In this document: in pieces, positions 7,895 to 15,660 of the stretch
How the letters are laid out: the number at the start of each line of letters is the position of its first letter
Numbering within the stretch: the stretch's first letter is position 1
Origin: an uncultured Acidobacteriia bacterium
GTDB lineage: Bacteria; Acidobacteriota; Terriglobia; Bryobacterales; Bryobacteraceae
Reading direction: 5' to 3'
NCBI GenBank assembly: GCA_903907865.1
Contig: CAIVPR010000149.1
Coordinates: 23,690-87,689 of the forward strand
DNA length: 64,000 bases
The notes under the pieces: generated by a model
What the model was told of the DNA's origin: nothing
What the model saw: the letters and a program-made list of their open reading frames with translations, nothing else
The model's database searches: none
Made by a program: the position numbers and the translations under genes

Positions 7895-8011
7895 TGTTGC
7901 GATGCAACAAGCCCCAGTGTAACAGCGAACCCCCAAAAAACAATCATCTTTCTGTTGCGATAGCGATAGGGGTAGTGATAGTCTTGTCGTTAGCTATGTT
8001 GCGAAGCAACG
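7895..8011. promoter_or_regulatory. Divergent control region with three TGTTGC operators
   Basis: Between repressor and first early gene lie two inverted repeats of the same type, TGTTGCGATGCAACA (7895-7909, perfect arms) and TGTTGCGAAGCAACG (7997-8011), plus a half-site TGTTGCGATAGC at 7953. The third overlaps the start codon of the rightward gene. Spacing (58 and 44 bp) and shared arms suggest cooperative binding by the repressor and/or the small early regulator. In Mu the operator also acts as the transposition enhancer; whether that holds here is unknown. No -10/-35 pair can be assigned with confidence. Confidence 0.75.
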
Positions 8012-8226
8012 ACATCGAGTTCGAAAAATGGAAATGGCTGCGCCAGAACAGGGGACGCTTGGTGCGAGTGGCTCGCGAAGCAAGTCCACCCGTCACGCCA
8101 GCCTACGTCCGCATGGTGTTTTGGTCCCATCGTCACTGTGATCGGATCTTGGACACGCTGCGCCGGCTCGGTGCGCCTGTCGGGACCGTGCCGACTGCAT
8201 CGGCCCAGCAGCGCGAGGCAGCCTAA
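7996..8226 (+). CDS. Small early regulator, Ner/Cro-like candidate
   Basis: 76 aa from the ATG preceding LRSNDIEFEKWKWLRQNRG. The core, WLRQNRGRLVRVAREASPPVTPAYVRMVFW followed by RILDTLRRLGAPV, has the length and amphipathic spacing of a small helix-turn-helix protein. It is the first rightward gene across from the repressor and its start lies inside an operator, the position held by ner in Mu and cro in lambdoid phages. The DNA-binding call is from pattern and position, not from a clear family match. Confidence 0.55.
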   Translation: MLRSNDIEFEKWKWLRQNRGRLVRVAREASPPVTPAYVRMVFWSHRHCDRILDTLRRLGAPVGTVPTASAQQREAA

Positions 8227-8598
8227 ATGCGAACCCTCACGCGTATTGACGAAGCGAAGTCCTTCCACCGAAAGATTCTGGCCTCACTCGCCCGATTCCT
8301 CAACAAGGGCTCCGTCAGGGAAGCGGAGGAATTGATAGCCGGGGTGGAATTGCTCTGGTTGCGCGTGGAGCTTGGCTATGCCCGTTTGTACCTGAGAAAC
8401 GGATTCCCGTGTATCCTTTCCGAAGCTGACTGCACGCTAGTGAGTTCGTGGTTGGAAAGCTACACTGACTTCCGGAAAAAACCGAAGCACCAGCCGGTTG
8501 CCTCGACCGGCTGGATCGACGGGCCGGGGCGGCTGCGTTGGAAGCTCAACAGCTTCTTCGGACCCATCGCGCCCGCGTCGGCCCGGAGGGCTGCGTGA
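8227..8598 (+). CDS. Hypothetical early phage protein
   Basis: 123 aa, beginning one base after the previous stop and overlapping the next gene by one base (TGATG), so it is part of the early operon. The N-terminal two thirds look helical (AKSFHRKILASLARFLNKG then ELLWLRVELGYARLYLRNG); the C-terminal part is Pro/Trp-rich (GWIDGPGRLRWKL). No known domain is recognised. Confidence 0.6.
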   Translation: MRTLTRIDEAKSFHRKILASLARFLNKGSVREAEELIAGVELLWLRVELGYARLYLRNGFPCILSEADCTLVSSWLESYTDFRKKPKHQPVASTGWIDGPGRLRWKLNSFFGPIAPASARRAA

Positions 8599-8999
8599 TG
8601 ACGAGATATCGGATCTACAAGCCCAACCGCATCGAAGTGACGGATGCGCTGGAACTGACGATTCCTTCCGGCGCCCGCTTCGCCCACGCCGTCCTCGACG
8701 GCTCCAAGACCCACACGATCCGCGCCAAGCGCAAGGCCCCCCCGCGAGTGGGCGAGATCCTCCACTGCTACACGGGCCTTCGCACCAAGAAAGTGAAGCT
8801 GCTGGGACGCTTCCAGTGCGGACGTGACGGGTTCGCCAACCCTGCCTACGCGTGGAAGTGGTGGTTACCGGCTCTTCCTTTCACAGGCCACCTCATCCAC
8901 TGGTCGCCAAAGGAGGCGGCCTACTCGCACACTGACGCAATGCGGATAAGAAGGTCCAGCATCCGCGGCGGCTATGTGCAGCCAAAGGATTCCGCATAG
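8598..8999 (+). CDS. ASCH/PUA-like domain early phage protein
   Basis: 133 aa. The segment FAHAVLDGSKTHTIRAKRKAPPRVGEILHCYTGLRTKKVKLLG matches the ASCH-type pattern: a G-x-K-T-x-T-I-R strand and a P-x-V-G-D/E turn leading to an aromatic strand. ASCH domains are PUA-related and are proposed to bind RNA or modified nucleotides. Phage versions sit in early regions, as here directly before the transposase. The 60-residue tail beyond the domain, ending before the MuA start, has no recognised motif. ATG start overlaps the upstream stop. Confidence 0.65.
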   Translation: MTRYRIYKPNRIEVTDALELTIPSGARFAHAVLDGSKTHTIRAKRKAPPRVGEILHCYTGLRTKKVKLLGRFQCGRDGFANPAYAWKWWLPALPFTGHLIHWSPKEAAYSHTDAMRIRRSSIRGGYVQPKDSA

Positions 9000-9002
9000 T
9001 CC

Positions 9003-11045
9003 ATGGGCGCGCTGAAGGTACGCGACATCGCCGAAGTCCTGAACGTCTCCGAACGCCACGCGCGCCGGGTCGCGTCCCCCACCGACTCGCCCGTCTGGAC
9101 AGGCACCCGCAACGTGGTCCAGACCGAACCCGGCAAGGTCGCCCTGTCCCTCACCCTGCCCGCCGGGCCCAACGGCAGCGAGGCCGACATTGCCGAGGCC
9201 CAGCGCCGCCTGCGCGCCATCGAACCGCTGCTCCGCCCCGAACGCTACCGAGTCCTCTGGGCCGAGCACAAGGGCAGCAAGACCAGCCTCATCGACTGGA
9301 TCGCCACCGAACACGACACAGCCCGTCGCACCATCTATAACTGGCTGGCCCTGTTCGAGGCGAAGGGCCTGCAGGGTCTCGTGCCCAAGGACCGCGCCGA
9401 CAAGGGCAAGCCGCAGGTGCTCAACGACGCCGCGCTCAACTTCCTGCTCGCCTGCACCATCGCGGGCAGCTACAGCGTGCGTGACATCTACCGCGCCTAC
9501 AACGAGGAACGCGCGTGGCGCGCAGCCCACCTCGGCCAGCCCATGGGCGCGCTCGAACGCAACAAGTATAAGAAGTACCTCGACGACGAGCTTCGCCTCC
9601 GGCCCGAAGCGCTGCTGCCCGAATGCAGCTACGCCACCATGACCCGCTGGTTCGACCGCATCCCCGAAGTGGTCCGCACCATGGCACGCGACGGCGACGA
9701 GGCCTTCCACAACTCGCAGGAAATCCTGAGCTGGCGCGACATCGCCGCGGTGGATCCGCTCGAATACGTGGTCATGGACCATCGCCGACTCGACATCTTC
9801 TGTCTGATCGCCGACCGCGAGTCCGGCAAGCCGAAGTGGAAGCTCGCCCGGCCATGGCTCACCGCGGCCATCGACATGCGCACGCGCAAGTGGCTCGGCT
9901 GGGTCATCGTCGAGTCGCCGTCCAGCGACTCCATCGCCACCGTCCTCAAACAAGTCTTCATGGACCACGGCGTCCCGGTCGCCTGCTACTGGGACAACGG
10001 CAAGGACTTCCGCTGCGAGTGGCTCGAAGGCGGCCGCAAGGCCCGTCAGTCCACCGTGACCGTCGACGGCCTCAACCCGCAGTTCCGCGGCGTCCTCGAC
10101 AGCCTCGGCATCCGCGTCCACCATGCCATCGTCAAGCGCGCCCGCGCCAAGCTGATCGAGCCCAACTTCGGACGCACAGCCGACTTCGACCGCACCCTGG
10201 CGTGGTGGTGTGGCAACACGCCATCCGCGCGCCCTACCGAGCGCTTCGACAAGCTCTTGGGCCAACACGAAAAATGGCTCGAAGGCACCCGCGCCGAGGC
10301 AGCTTTCCCGACCCTCGAAGAGGTCGCCATCCTCTACGACGGCTGCATGCGCGAACTCAACGAGCGCGAGCTCGAAGGCGACGGCATGGCGAAGATCAAG
10401 CACACCGGCGGCCGTGGCTGGATGTCTCCCAACGAGGCTTGGCAAAAGCTCATCCCGCGCATTGAGAAGCGCACCATCGGTCTCGAACTGCTGCACCTCT
10501 GCTTCATGAAGCGGAAGGAACTCACCGTCCGCAACGGCGAGGTCCAGACGACGTGGGGCGGAACCCCGCGCCATTACCGAATGCTCGGCAACTCCATCGG
10601 CCTCACTGCGCTGAACGGTCGCACCGTCGAATTCGCCTACGATCCGCTGGATTTACAGACCGCTGTCATCTACTACGAGTCGCGGCTGTTCTGCCTGGTC
10701 GAGTGCATCGAGTTGCGCAAGATGGGCGAGCGCGACTTCGTCCGAGACGAACGCGACCGCCGGGCCCAGCGCCGCAACACCAACACTTTTATCGAAGCCG
10801 TCCACGCCGCGGAGTATGTGCCGGACGCCTTCGAGCGCGCCCGTCGGCGCGACATCCAACCTCGGCCTGAACCGCAACGCCAGATCGTATCGGCGAAGGT
10901 TCCGGCCGCCCTGATCGAGGCCGCCGAGGCGGTCCGCGACAACCAGCCGGGCCCACTGCCCGAGCCGGACATCTTCTTGACAACCGTCCGCCCCGGTCCT
11001 GAACAGACCGCAACGGATGACGACGTGTTTACATTTTTCTCGTAA
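9003..11045 (+). CDS. MuA-like DDE transposase
   Basis: 680 aa, close to the 663 aa of MuA. The N-terminal 50 residues (VRDIAEVLNVSERHARRVA) form an HTH-type DNA-binding region, followed by a second helical binding region (TARRTIYNWLALFEAKG). The catalytic core carries DDE residues D259 (YVVMDHRRLD), D331 (CYWDNGKDF) and E386 (KLIEPNFG), spaced as in the Mu transposase core (rve). The C-terminal 200 residues include a beta-barrel (VEFAYDPLDLQTAVIYY) and a basic tail. It catalyses strand nicking and transfer at the phage ends, for both integration and replicative transposition, with the MuB-like protein encoded next. Confidence 0.95.
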   Translation: MGALKVRDIAEVLNVSERHARRVASPTDSPVWTGTRNVVQTEPGKVALSLTLPAGPNGSEADIAEAQRRLRAIEPLLRPERYRVLWAEHKGSKTSLIDWIATEHDTARRTIYNWLALFEAKGLQGLVPKDRADKGKPQVLNDAALNFLLACTIAGSYSVRDIYRAYNEERAWRAAHLGQPMGALERNKYKKYLDDELRLRPEALLPECSYATMTRWFDRIPEVVRTMARDGDEAFHNSQEILSWRDIAAVDPLEYVVMDHRRLDIFCLIADRESGKPKWKLARPWLTAAIDMRTRKWLGWVIVESPSSDSIATVLKQVFMDHGVPVACYWDNGKDFRCEWLEGGRKARQSTVTVDGLNPQFRGVLDSLGIRVHHAIVKRARAKLIEPNFGRTADFDRTLAWWCGNTPSARPTERFDKLLGQHEKWLEGTRAEAAFPTLEEVAILYDGCMRELNERELEGDGMAKIKHTGGRGWMSPNEAWQKLIPRIEKRTIGLELLHLCFMKRKELTVRNGEVQTTWGGTPRHYRMLGNSIGLTALNGRTVEFAYDPLDLQTAVIYYESRLFCLVECIELRKMGERDFVRDERDRRAQRRNTNTFIEAVHAAEYVPDAFERARRRDIQPRPEPQRQIVSAKVPAALIEAAEAVRDNQPGPLPEPDIFLTTVRPGPEQTATDDDVFTFFS

Positions 11046-11056
11046 AAGGGGGCAAC

Positions 11057-12028
11057 TTGATCGAGAACCAAGACGCACTGAGGCAGCGCATACGCGCGCT
11101 GCTCGAAAGACGGAAAGAGCTCAACATCACCCAGATCGGGCATCTGACGACATTGGGCGAGAGCACGGTCCGCAACTGGTACAGCCATCAGAAGGACTAT
11201 GGACAGAATGTGTTCCAGCAGATCGAAGCGGCGGTCGACCGGATCGAGTCGCTCGATTTCCCCATCGCCCAGCCAACGGTCGTGCAGCAGAACAGCAGGG
11301 GCCGCCGCTACTACGAAGGGCTGACCACGGCGCGACACATCGCCGAAACGCTGCAATTCTGCCAGAAGAAGAAGGCCATCGGGGTCCTGACCGGCGAGTA
11401 CGGCATAGGCAAGACCGAATCGATAAAGGACTGGCAGCGGAGCCACCTCGACATCCCGTCGACGGTCATCGAGTTCAAGCACTTCACGAGCTCGTCGATG
11501 CTGACGTTCCTGTCGTTCCTGTCGAAGAAACTGCACGCGGGCACGCCCCGTTCGCAGGGCGGCGACGCCGTGATGCAGGCCATCGTCGACGAACTCAACC
11601 GCATACCGCAGTTGCTGATCTTCGACCAAGCGGAAGGTGTCCGACCCCGCGTCTTCCAGCTGATCCGCCAGATCTGGGACGACTGCAAGATCGGCATCGT
11701 GATCGCTGGATCTCCGTTGCTCTGGCGACGGCTGAAGGAAAGCCGTCTGCATGACATCGGCGCGCTCGAAAGCCGGGTCGGAATCTGGAAGAACCTGAAC
11801 GGCCTGACCCGCGACGAGACCGTCGACGTGCTCCGGTTCGAGGGCGTGACCAATATCGACGCCGAGGGCTTCGACCTGCTGTGCCGCGGCATCGGCGGCT
11901 CGATGCGCCGGCTGCTGGCCGTGAGCGACCTGCTGGTCGAGGGGCATAGCGGCAAGCCCATCACTGCCCGCACGATTCAAGGCGTGATGGGCAACCTTTG
12001 GGGCATGCAGACCGGGAGGGCGTCATGA
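11057..12028 (+). CDS. MuB-like AAA+ ATPase, target-capture protein
   Basis: 323 aa from a TTG after AAAAGGGGG. An N-terminal helix-turn-helix (NITQIGHLTTLGESTVRNWY, residues 23-42) precedes the ATPase: Walker A GEYGIGKT at 113-120, Walker B LLIFDQAE near 187-193, and an arginine-bearing C-terminal domain (RLLAVSDLLVEG). MuB binds DNA non-specifically as an ATP filament, delivers target DNA to MuA and provides target immunity. It lies 11 bp after the transposase and overlaps the next gene by four bases. Confidence 0.92.
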   Translation: MIENQDALRQRIRALLERRKELNITQIGHLTTLGESTVRNWYSHQKDYGQNVFQQIEAAVDRIESLDFPIAQPTVVQQNSRGRRYYEGLTTARHIAETLQFCQKKKAIGVLTGEYGIGKTESIKDWQRSHLDIPSTVIEFKHFTSSSMLTFLSFLSKKLHAGTPRSQGGDAVMQAIVDELNRIPQLLIFDQAEGVRPRVFQLIRQIWDDCKIGIVIAGSPLLWRRLKESRLHDIGALESRVGIWKNLNGLTRDETVDVLRFEGVTNIDAEGFDLLCRGIGGSMRRLLAVSDLLVEGHSGKPITARTIQGVMGNLWGMQTGRAS

Positions 12029-12234
12029 GCGACCTATTTCTATACGACATGCACGGGAACCAGTGCTCCAGTCGGGTCCCAATCGGCGACCGGGTATTCG
12101 GGCATGACGTGACATCCGTTGTCGACGGCGACTTCGGCTCGACGGCGCTCGTGGTCGAGCTGCAGGGGCGTCCGTTGATCATTGAGATCCCGTGCGGCGG
12201 ATCGGTTGTGATGTCCGCTGGAGGTGATCTGTGA
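12025..12234 (+). CDS. Small hypothetical early phage protein
   Basis: 69 aa, begins with ATGA overlapping the MuB stop. The sequence is beta-rich (TALVVELQGRPLIIEIPCGGSVV) with no known domain. Tight overlap on both sides supports real translation in the early operon. Confidence 0.6.
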   Translation: MSDLFLYDMHGNQCSSRVPIGDRVFGHDVTSVVDGDFGSTALVVELQGRPLIIEIPCGGSVVMSAGGDL

Positions 12235-12449
12235 CGGTCACTTTGGCGAATGCGGCAAACCGGATGGCGTCACAAGTACTGGAGCTGGCCGCGGACGGTG
12301 CCGAGATCTCTCCCGAGCTGAAGCACTCAATAGGCGTGCTTCTCAATGCAGCCAACAAGCGTTTGATGGCTGGCCACGACGCTGCTTCCTTTTTGGACCT
12401 TCTGCGCTTTGTCGAGTCGGCTCGTAAGGCCGAGAGGGCATCATGCTAG
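12231..12449 (+). CDS. Small helical early phage protein
   Basis: 72 aa from a GTG with an excellent GGAGGTGATCT ribosome-binding site. The sequence is alpha-helical and Ala-rich (NAANRMASQVLELAADG then LNAANKRLMAGHDAASFLDLLRFVESARKAERA). Overlaps its neighbours at both ends. Function unknown. Confidence 0.6.
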   Translation: MTVTLANAANRMASQVLELAADGAEISPELKHSIGVLLNAANKRLMAGHDAASFLDLLRFVESARKAERASC

Positions 12450-12664
12450 CCCTCTTTGTCATCACCGACGCGCAGGACATGGAGCAAGCCTTGGAAATGG
12501 AGGCAGTGCTCTCCAAGCAAGCGCATCGGGTCAACGTGATCGATATGACCCTCGAAACGGGTAACCCGATTTTTCCCAACGCCCGCTTCGGTCCGTGCGG
12601 GCTCTGCAGCGGCATCCACCTGAAGGGCGCGGCCTGTCCGCGCAAGAAAAAGGAGGTCAAGTAG
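12443..12664 (+). CDS. Small Cys-containing early phage protein
   Basis: 73 aa. The C-terminal third, FGPCGLCSGIHLKGAACPRKKK, holds C-x-x-C and a later cysteine, suggesting a small metal site, followed by a basic tail. The N-terminal part looks like a beta-alpha unit. A strong GGAGG of the next gene lies inside its last codons. No family recognised. Confidence 0.55.
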   Translation: MLALFVITDAQDMEQALEMEAVLSKQAHRVNVIDMTLETGNPIFPNARFGPCGLCSGIHLKGAACPRKKKEVK

Positions 12665-13183
12665 ATGGCACGTCCAAAGACGCCGAAACGCACAATCACC
12701 ACCGAACAGGACGCCAGCACGGCCTTGGGTGACCTGCTGGTCTGGCAGCTCGAACAGGAACGCCAGGCGGGCGCGATGGATCTTGAGGTGTGCGCAGTCC
12801 ACACCAAATACGAGCCTGTGATCGACAACTGCAAGACCCAGATCGCGGACATCAAACTCGCGCTGCAGGTCTGGTACATGGCCAACCAAGAAAAGCTGGA
12901 GAAGGCCGGGAAGAAGTCCCTCCGGCTGGCGACAGGCGTGATCGGGCGGCGTCTCGGCAACAAGGCGCTGGTGCTGTTGAACCGCGCGTGCACCTGGGCA
13001 TCGAGCCTCGTTATCCTGCGGAACCTCGACCGCGACGACATCTGGCATGACTACACGCCGCGCGAACTCGACCGCGAGGCAGCAGTTGCCAAGCTGACGG
13101 CCGAAGAACTGGCCAAGGCCGGACTGAAAGTAGCGCAGGAGCAAAGGTTCTTCGCGGAGCCGGATCGGAGCCTCGTCAAATGA
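12665..13183 (+). CDS. gam: Mu Gam-like host-nuclease inhibitor
   Basis: 172 aa, the usual Gam length. The N-terminal half is a long helical region (DLLVWQLEQERQAGAMDLEV to LALQVWYMANQEKL); then SLRLATGVIGRRLGNKALVLL and the C-terminal VAKLTAEELAKAGLKVAQEQRFFAEPD match the family's conserved strand and tail. Mu Gam binds double-stranded DNA ends like Ku and shields them from host exonuclease. AAAAAGGAGG precedes the ATG. Its place a few genes after MuB is that of Mu gam. Confidence 0.85.
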   Translation: MARPKTPKRTITTEQDASTALGDLLVWQLEQERQAGAMDLEVCAVHTKYEPVIDNCKTQIADIKLALQVWYMANQEKLEKAGKKSLRLATGVIGRRLGNKALVLLNRACTWASSLVILRNLDRDDIWHDYTPRELDREAAVAKLTAEELAKAGLKVAQEQRFFAEPDRSLVK

Positions 13184-13401
13184 ACCCCTGCGCAATCCCG
13201 AACTGCACCGGCCACTTCTGTGCGCCGTTTCCGTTCTGCGCGCGCCACTGGCACATGCTGCCCTTCGGCGCGATCCGCGGCAACATCATCCGCGAGTACC
13301 ACTCCGGACACCGCCGGAAACAACACCCGACTGAACGGTACCTCGCCGAGGTCGCCATTGCCGTCGAGGTCGTGAAGGAAAAGGAGGCGCGAAAGCGATG
13401 A
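13180..13401 (+). CDS. Small zinc-ribbon-like early phage protein
   Basis: 73 aa, start overlapping the Gam stop by four bases. MNPCAIPNCTGHFCAPFPFC followed by ARHWHMLP gives four cysteines and two histidines in the first 25 residues, a likely zinc-binding fold; the C-terminal half is helical and basic (AIAVEVVKEKEARKR). Similar small Cys/His proteins follow gam in other Mu-like phages. Role unknown. Confidence 0.6.
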   Translation: MNPCAIPNCTGHFCAPFPFCARHWHMLPFGAIRGNIIREYHSGHRRKQHPTERYLAEVAIAVEVVKEKEARKR

Positions 13402-13586
13402 AACAGACGGGCATACATGTGATCGTGGACCCCGAATTCATGGCCAGGCTGGTGTCGTTGCCAGATGTCCAACTGATGAGAGAGTTTGCCGAGTGCGTCG
13501 AAATGACGGGAGAGGCGCTGCTAACACTCATTCTGCAGCACAAACAAGAGGCACGCGCCGCGCAGTTGCCGGAGGTGGTCCATTGA
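13398..13586 (+). CDS. Small hypothetical early phage protein
   Basis: 62 aa, ATGA overlap with the upstream stop. Helical in the second half (ECVEMTGEALLTLILQHKQEARAA). Followed by a GGAGGTGG site for the next gene. No domain recognised. Confidence 0.55.
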   Translation: MKQTGIHVIVDPEFMARLVSLPDVQLMREFAECVEMTGEALLTLILQHKQEARAAQLPEVVH

Positions 13587-13912
13587 GCTACTCTGACCCA
13601 CGTAGACTGCCCGCGCAGGGCCTGTTCGGGCCTGTGGGCGAGCCCGTGAAGGTGAAGCGGACGGCGGCCAAGGAACCGGATCCGGTCGCGAAATGGACCA
13701 ACCGCGACATCGAAGAGGCCGCGATGGACATCATGAACCGGGTCTCGTTCTCCCAGTACTCGTATCTAGACGTTGATCCGAAGCTGTTTCATGACCAGGC
13801 CGAGGCCGAACAACTTCGGATCGTCGACGCGCTGCTCTCCTATCTCGGATACCGGCGCAAGCTGCTGACCGACCTCATTTCCGGTCGCAAAAGGAAAAGT
13901 GCCGGTGCCTGA
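13583..13912 (+). CDS. Small hypothetical early phage protein
   Basis: 109 aa from a TTG that overlaps the upstream TGA and has GGAGGTGG at good spacing. N-terminal 40 residues are Pro/Lys-rich and look disordered; the rest is helical (NRDIEEAAMDIMNRVSFSQY, then AEQLRIVDALLSYLGYRRKLLTDL). Reading from an upstream ATG in the same frame would run through 30 low-quality residues and was not chosen. Function unknown. Confidence 0.55.
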   Translation: MSYSDPRRLPAQGLFGPVGEPVKVKRTAAKEPDPVAKWTNRDIEEAAMDIMNRVSFSQYSYLDVDPKLFHDQAEAEQLRIVDALLSYLGYRRKLLTDLISGRKRKSAGA

Positions 13913-14099
13913 GCTCTTCGCCCCTTCCACCCCCCACTTCTTCGACGCCGACGACATGACGCGGATGCTGCCCGTGCCATTCCTGTGCGCCACCGGGCAC
14001 GATCTTCTCAGCCAGCACCACTGGCAGGTTGCAATTTACGGACTGATGCTCCGCGACTACGGCAATCAAGTCGCGGAGATGGAAAAGGAGGGCTTGTGA
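13899..14099 (+). CDS. Small hypothetical early phage protein
   Basis: 66 aa from a GTG just after AAAAGGAAAA; a second in-frame GTG two codons on is equally possible. The sequence contains FFDADDMTRMLPVPFLCATG and a helical tail (AIYGLMLRDYGNQVAEMEKEG). Overlaps both neighbours. No family recognised. Confidence 0.5.
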   Translation: MPVPELFAPSTPHFFDADDMTRMLPVPFLCATGHDLLSQHHWQVAIYGLMLRDYGNQVAEMEKEGL

Positions 14100-14482
14100 C
14101 GCTTTTCGACACTGGAACCGATATCCAGCCGGTCGGCAACGACGGGCGTATCTACGACATCATCAAGGGCGCGCACGGCGTCCGCCAAGCCATTTCGATC
14201 AAGACGATCCACGGCATCACCGGGCTCTCCGAGCGCGTGGTCAAAGAGGCCGTGGCGTCGTTGATCGTGGGCTACCACGCCCGGATCGGCGCGATCCGCT
14301 ACGGCGACGCGCCGGGTTACTTCATGATCGAGTCCGCAGCGGATCTGGAAGCCGCGGTGAAGCCCCTGAAGGGCCAGATCATCGCCATGGCCGCCCGGCT
14401 CCGCATCATTTCTGGCGATGCGCACGTCCGGGAGTTCCTCGGCCAGATGCTGCTGGAAGGGGGCTCCAATGGAAAGGCTTGA
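14096..14482 (+). CDS. Winged-helix-like phage protein
   Basis: 128 aa from a GTG overlapping the previous TGA, with AAAAGGAGGG upstream. Residues 15-80 fit a winged helix: IYDIIKGAHGVRQAISIKTIHGI, TGLSERVVKEAVASLI as recognition helices, then HARIGAIRYGDAPGYFMIE as wing strands. The C-terminal third is a helix rich in Arg (IIAMAARLRIISGDAHVREFL). Likely DNA-binding and regulatory or replication-associated; the target is unknown. Confidence 0.55.
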   Translation: MTLFDTGTDIQPVGNDGRIYDIIKGAHGVRQAISIKTIHGITGLSERVVKEAVASLIVGYHARIGAIRYGDAPGYFMIESAADLEAAVKPLKGQIIAMAARLRIISGDAHVREFLGQMLLEGGSNGKA

Positions 14483-14579
14483 CCAAGACCAGGGCTCCTC
14501 CGAATCCAAGAGTTTCTCCGACCGGGTCGCGACGGTCGGACTGGTTTCGGTGGCCATCGCCGCGAGGTTGTCGCTATGA
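14469..14579 (+). CDS. 36-aa phage microprotein
   Basis: Begins MERLDQDQGSSESKSFSD after a strong GGAAGGGGG and ends with the hydrophobic run TVGLVSVAIAARLSL. Its start overlaps the previous gene by 14 bases and its stop overlaps the next ATG by four (ATGA), the same coupling used throughout this operon, which is the main reason to accept it. The tail could insert in the membrane. Function unknown. Confidence 0.5.
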   Translation: MERLDQDQGSSESKSFSDRVATVGLVSVAIAARLSL

Positions 14580-15211
14580 TCTGCGAATGCGGCCGCGGCG
14601 AGGCATCGAGACAAGGGAAATGCCTTGCGTGCTGGGGCGAGCAGCGCCGGGTGTATGTCTTCAGCGACGAACTCGTGTCGAAGCTCCGCATCGCATACGG
14701 AAGCCGAAAGGCCGAGAAAACATCAAGGCTGAACGAGTTGATCCGCCAGACACGGTGGCCAAGGAGTGTCTTCCATCGGGAGGCTCGGCGGCTTGGCCTC
14801 GTGGGGTCCACCGGGCGCAAGGCGTGGTCGAAACGCGATAATGACACCCTGTCATTCAATCTGGGCGACCACAGCATCGAGCAAATTGCACGAATGCTTG
14901 GTCGGAGCCCGATCAGCGTGAGAGCGCGGGCCGAAGTGCTCGAACTGTCGCGGCGGATTCGCGAAGGCTATTCGTCGACCGAGTTCGCATCCGCCATGGG
15001 TGTGACGCTCAAGCAGGTTAGCCAGTGGATTGAACAAGGACTGTTGAAGCCCGATCTGCCCGGCAACCACGGCCATCGCCGGATCTCGGAGTCGAGGGCT
15101 CGCGGCTTTATCACGCGCCACGCCGATAAGTACGACCTGAGGAAAGTGGATCAATTGTGGTTCAGAACGATAGCTTTTACATCGACGAAACGGCTGGTTG
15201 CAACCTTATGA
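14576..15211 (+). CDS. Multi-HTH regulator with N-terminal zinc ribbon, late-activator candidate
   Basis: 211 aa. A zinc ribbon opens the protein (MICECGRGEASRQGKCLACW: C3, C5, C16, C19). A middle segment, SIEQIARMLGRSPISVRARAEVL, is a homeodomain-like HTH, and a third module (STEFASAMGVTLKQVSQWIE, then GLLKPDLPGNHGHRRIS) is MerR-like with a wing. Two HTH units plus a ribbon argue for sequence-specific DNA binding. In Mu the middle/late activators Mor and C lie between the early genes and the lysis genes, the same region as this gene, so it is the best candidate for the late switch; it is not a sequence homologue of Mor/C as far as can be seen. Confidence 0.6.
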   Translation: MICECGRGEASRQGKCLACWGEQRRVYVFSDELVSKLRIAYGSRKAEKTSRLNELIRQTRWPRSVFHREARRLGLVGSTGRKAWSKRDNDTLSFNLGDHSIEQIARMLGRSPISVRARAEVLELSRRIREGYSSTEFASAMGVTLKQVSQWIEQGLLKPDLPGNHGHRRISESRARGFITRHADKYDLRKVDQLWFRTIAFTSTKRLVATL

Positions 15212-15660
15212 ACATCCTCGCCGCTAAACCCGCCATGGGAAAGACGCCCCTATCACCCCGCACGAAACTGATGCGGATGCTCCACGCGGAGGCTGCGAAA
15301 CGCGGTCTTTCGCACGAAGATCTGCGGTCGGCCTTCGGCGTCGAGTCCCTCTCGAAGGCCTCGGACGCCGATCTCACCGCATGGCTGCGCAACGCGGGCA
15401 AGCGCCTCCGCTCGCAGCCCCTGCCCCGCGCCGGGGACCACAAGAAGGCCACCGTCGAGTTCCTCACCGAAGAGAACCGGGAACTGCTCGACCGCGCCTT
15501 CGAATCCATGGGCTGGGACGCGGACACGCGCCGCGGCTTCATCATGCGCCAGATCAAGCGCGACAAAATCTACACCAACGCCGACTTCCACCGTGTTTTC
15601 AGCGGGATACGGGGCATGCAGCGGCGGACGGCAAAGTCGAAGGGAGTCCAAACATCATGA
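15208..15660 (+). CDS. GemA-like protein (Mu gp16, DUF1018)
   Basis: 150 aa from the ATG overlapping the upstream stop. The N-terminal half fits the DUF1018 pattern: TKLMRMLHAEAAKRGLSHEDLRSAFG followed by SDADLTAWLRNAG; the C-terminal part FESMGWDADTRRGFIMRQIKRD is helical and basic. Mu GemA modulates host gene expression and affects DNA supercoiling. Position at the end of the early block matches Mu. Confidence 0.75.
   Translation: MNILAAKPAMGKTPLSPRTKLMRMLHAEAAKRGLSHEDLRSAFGVESLSKASDADLTAWLRNAGKRLRSQPLPRAGDHKKATVEFLTEENRELLDRAFESMGWDADTRRGFIMRQIKRDKIYTNADFHRVFSGIRGMQRRTAKSKGVQTS

Noticed and set aside
8865..10574. A 569-codon open frame antisense to the transposase
   Set aside because: It runs opposite a well-supported MuA gene, has no ribosome-binding site or domain and has the biased Val/Gly/Ala composition that GC-rich antisense frames show.
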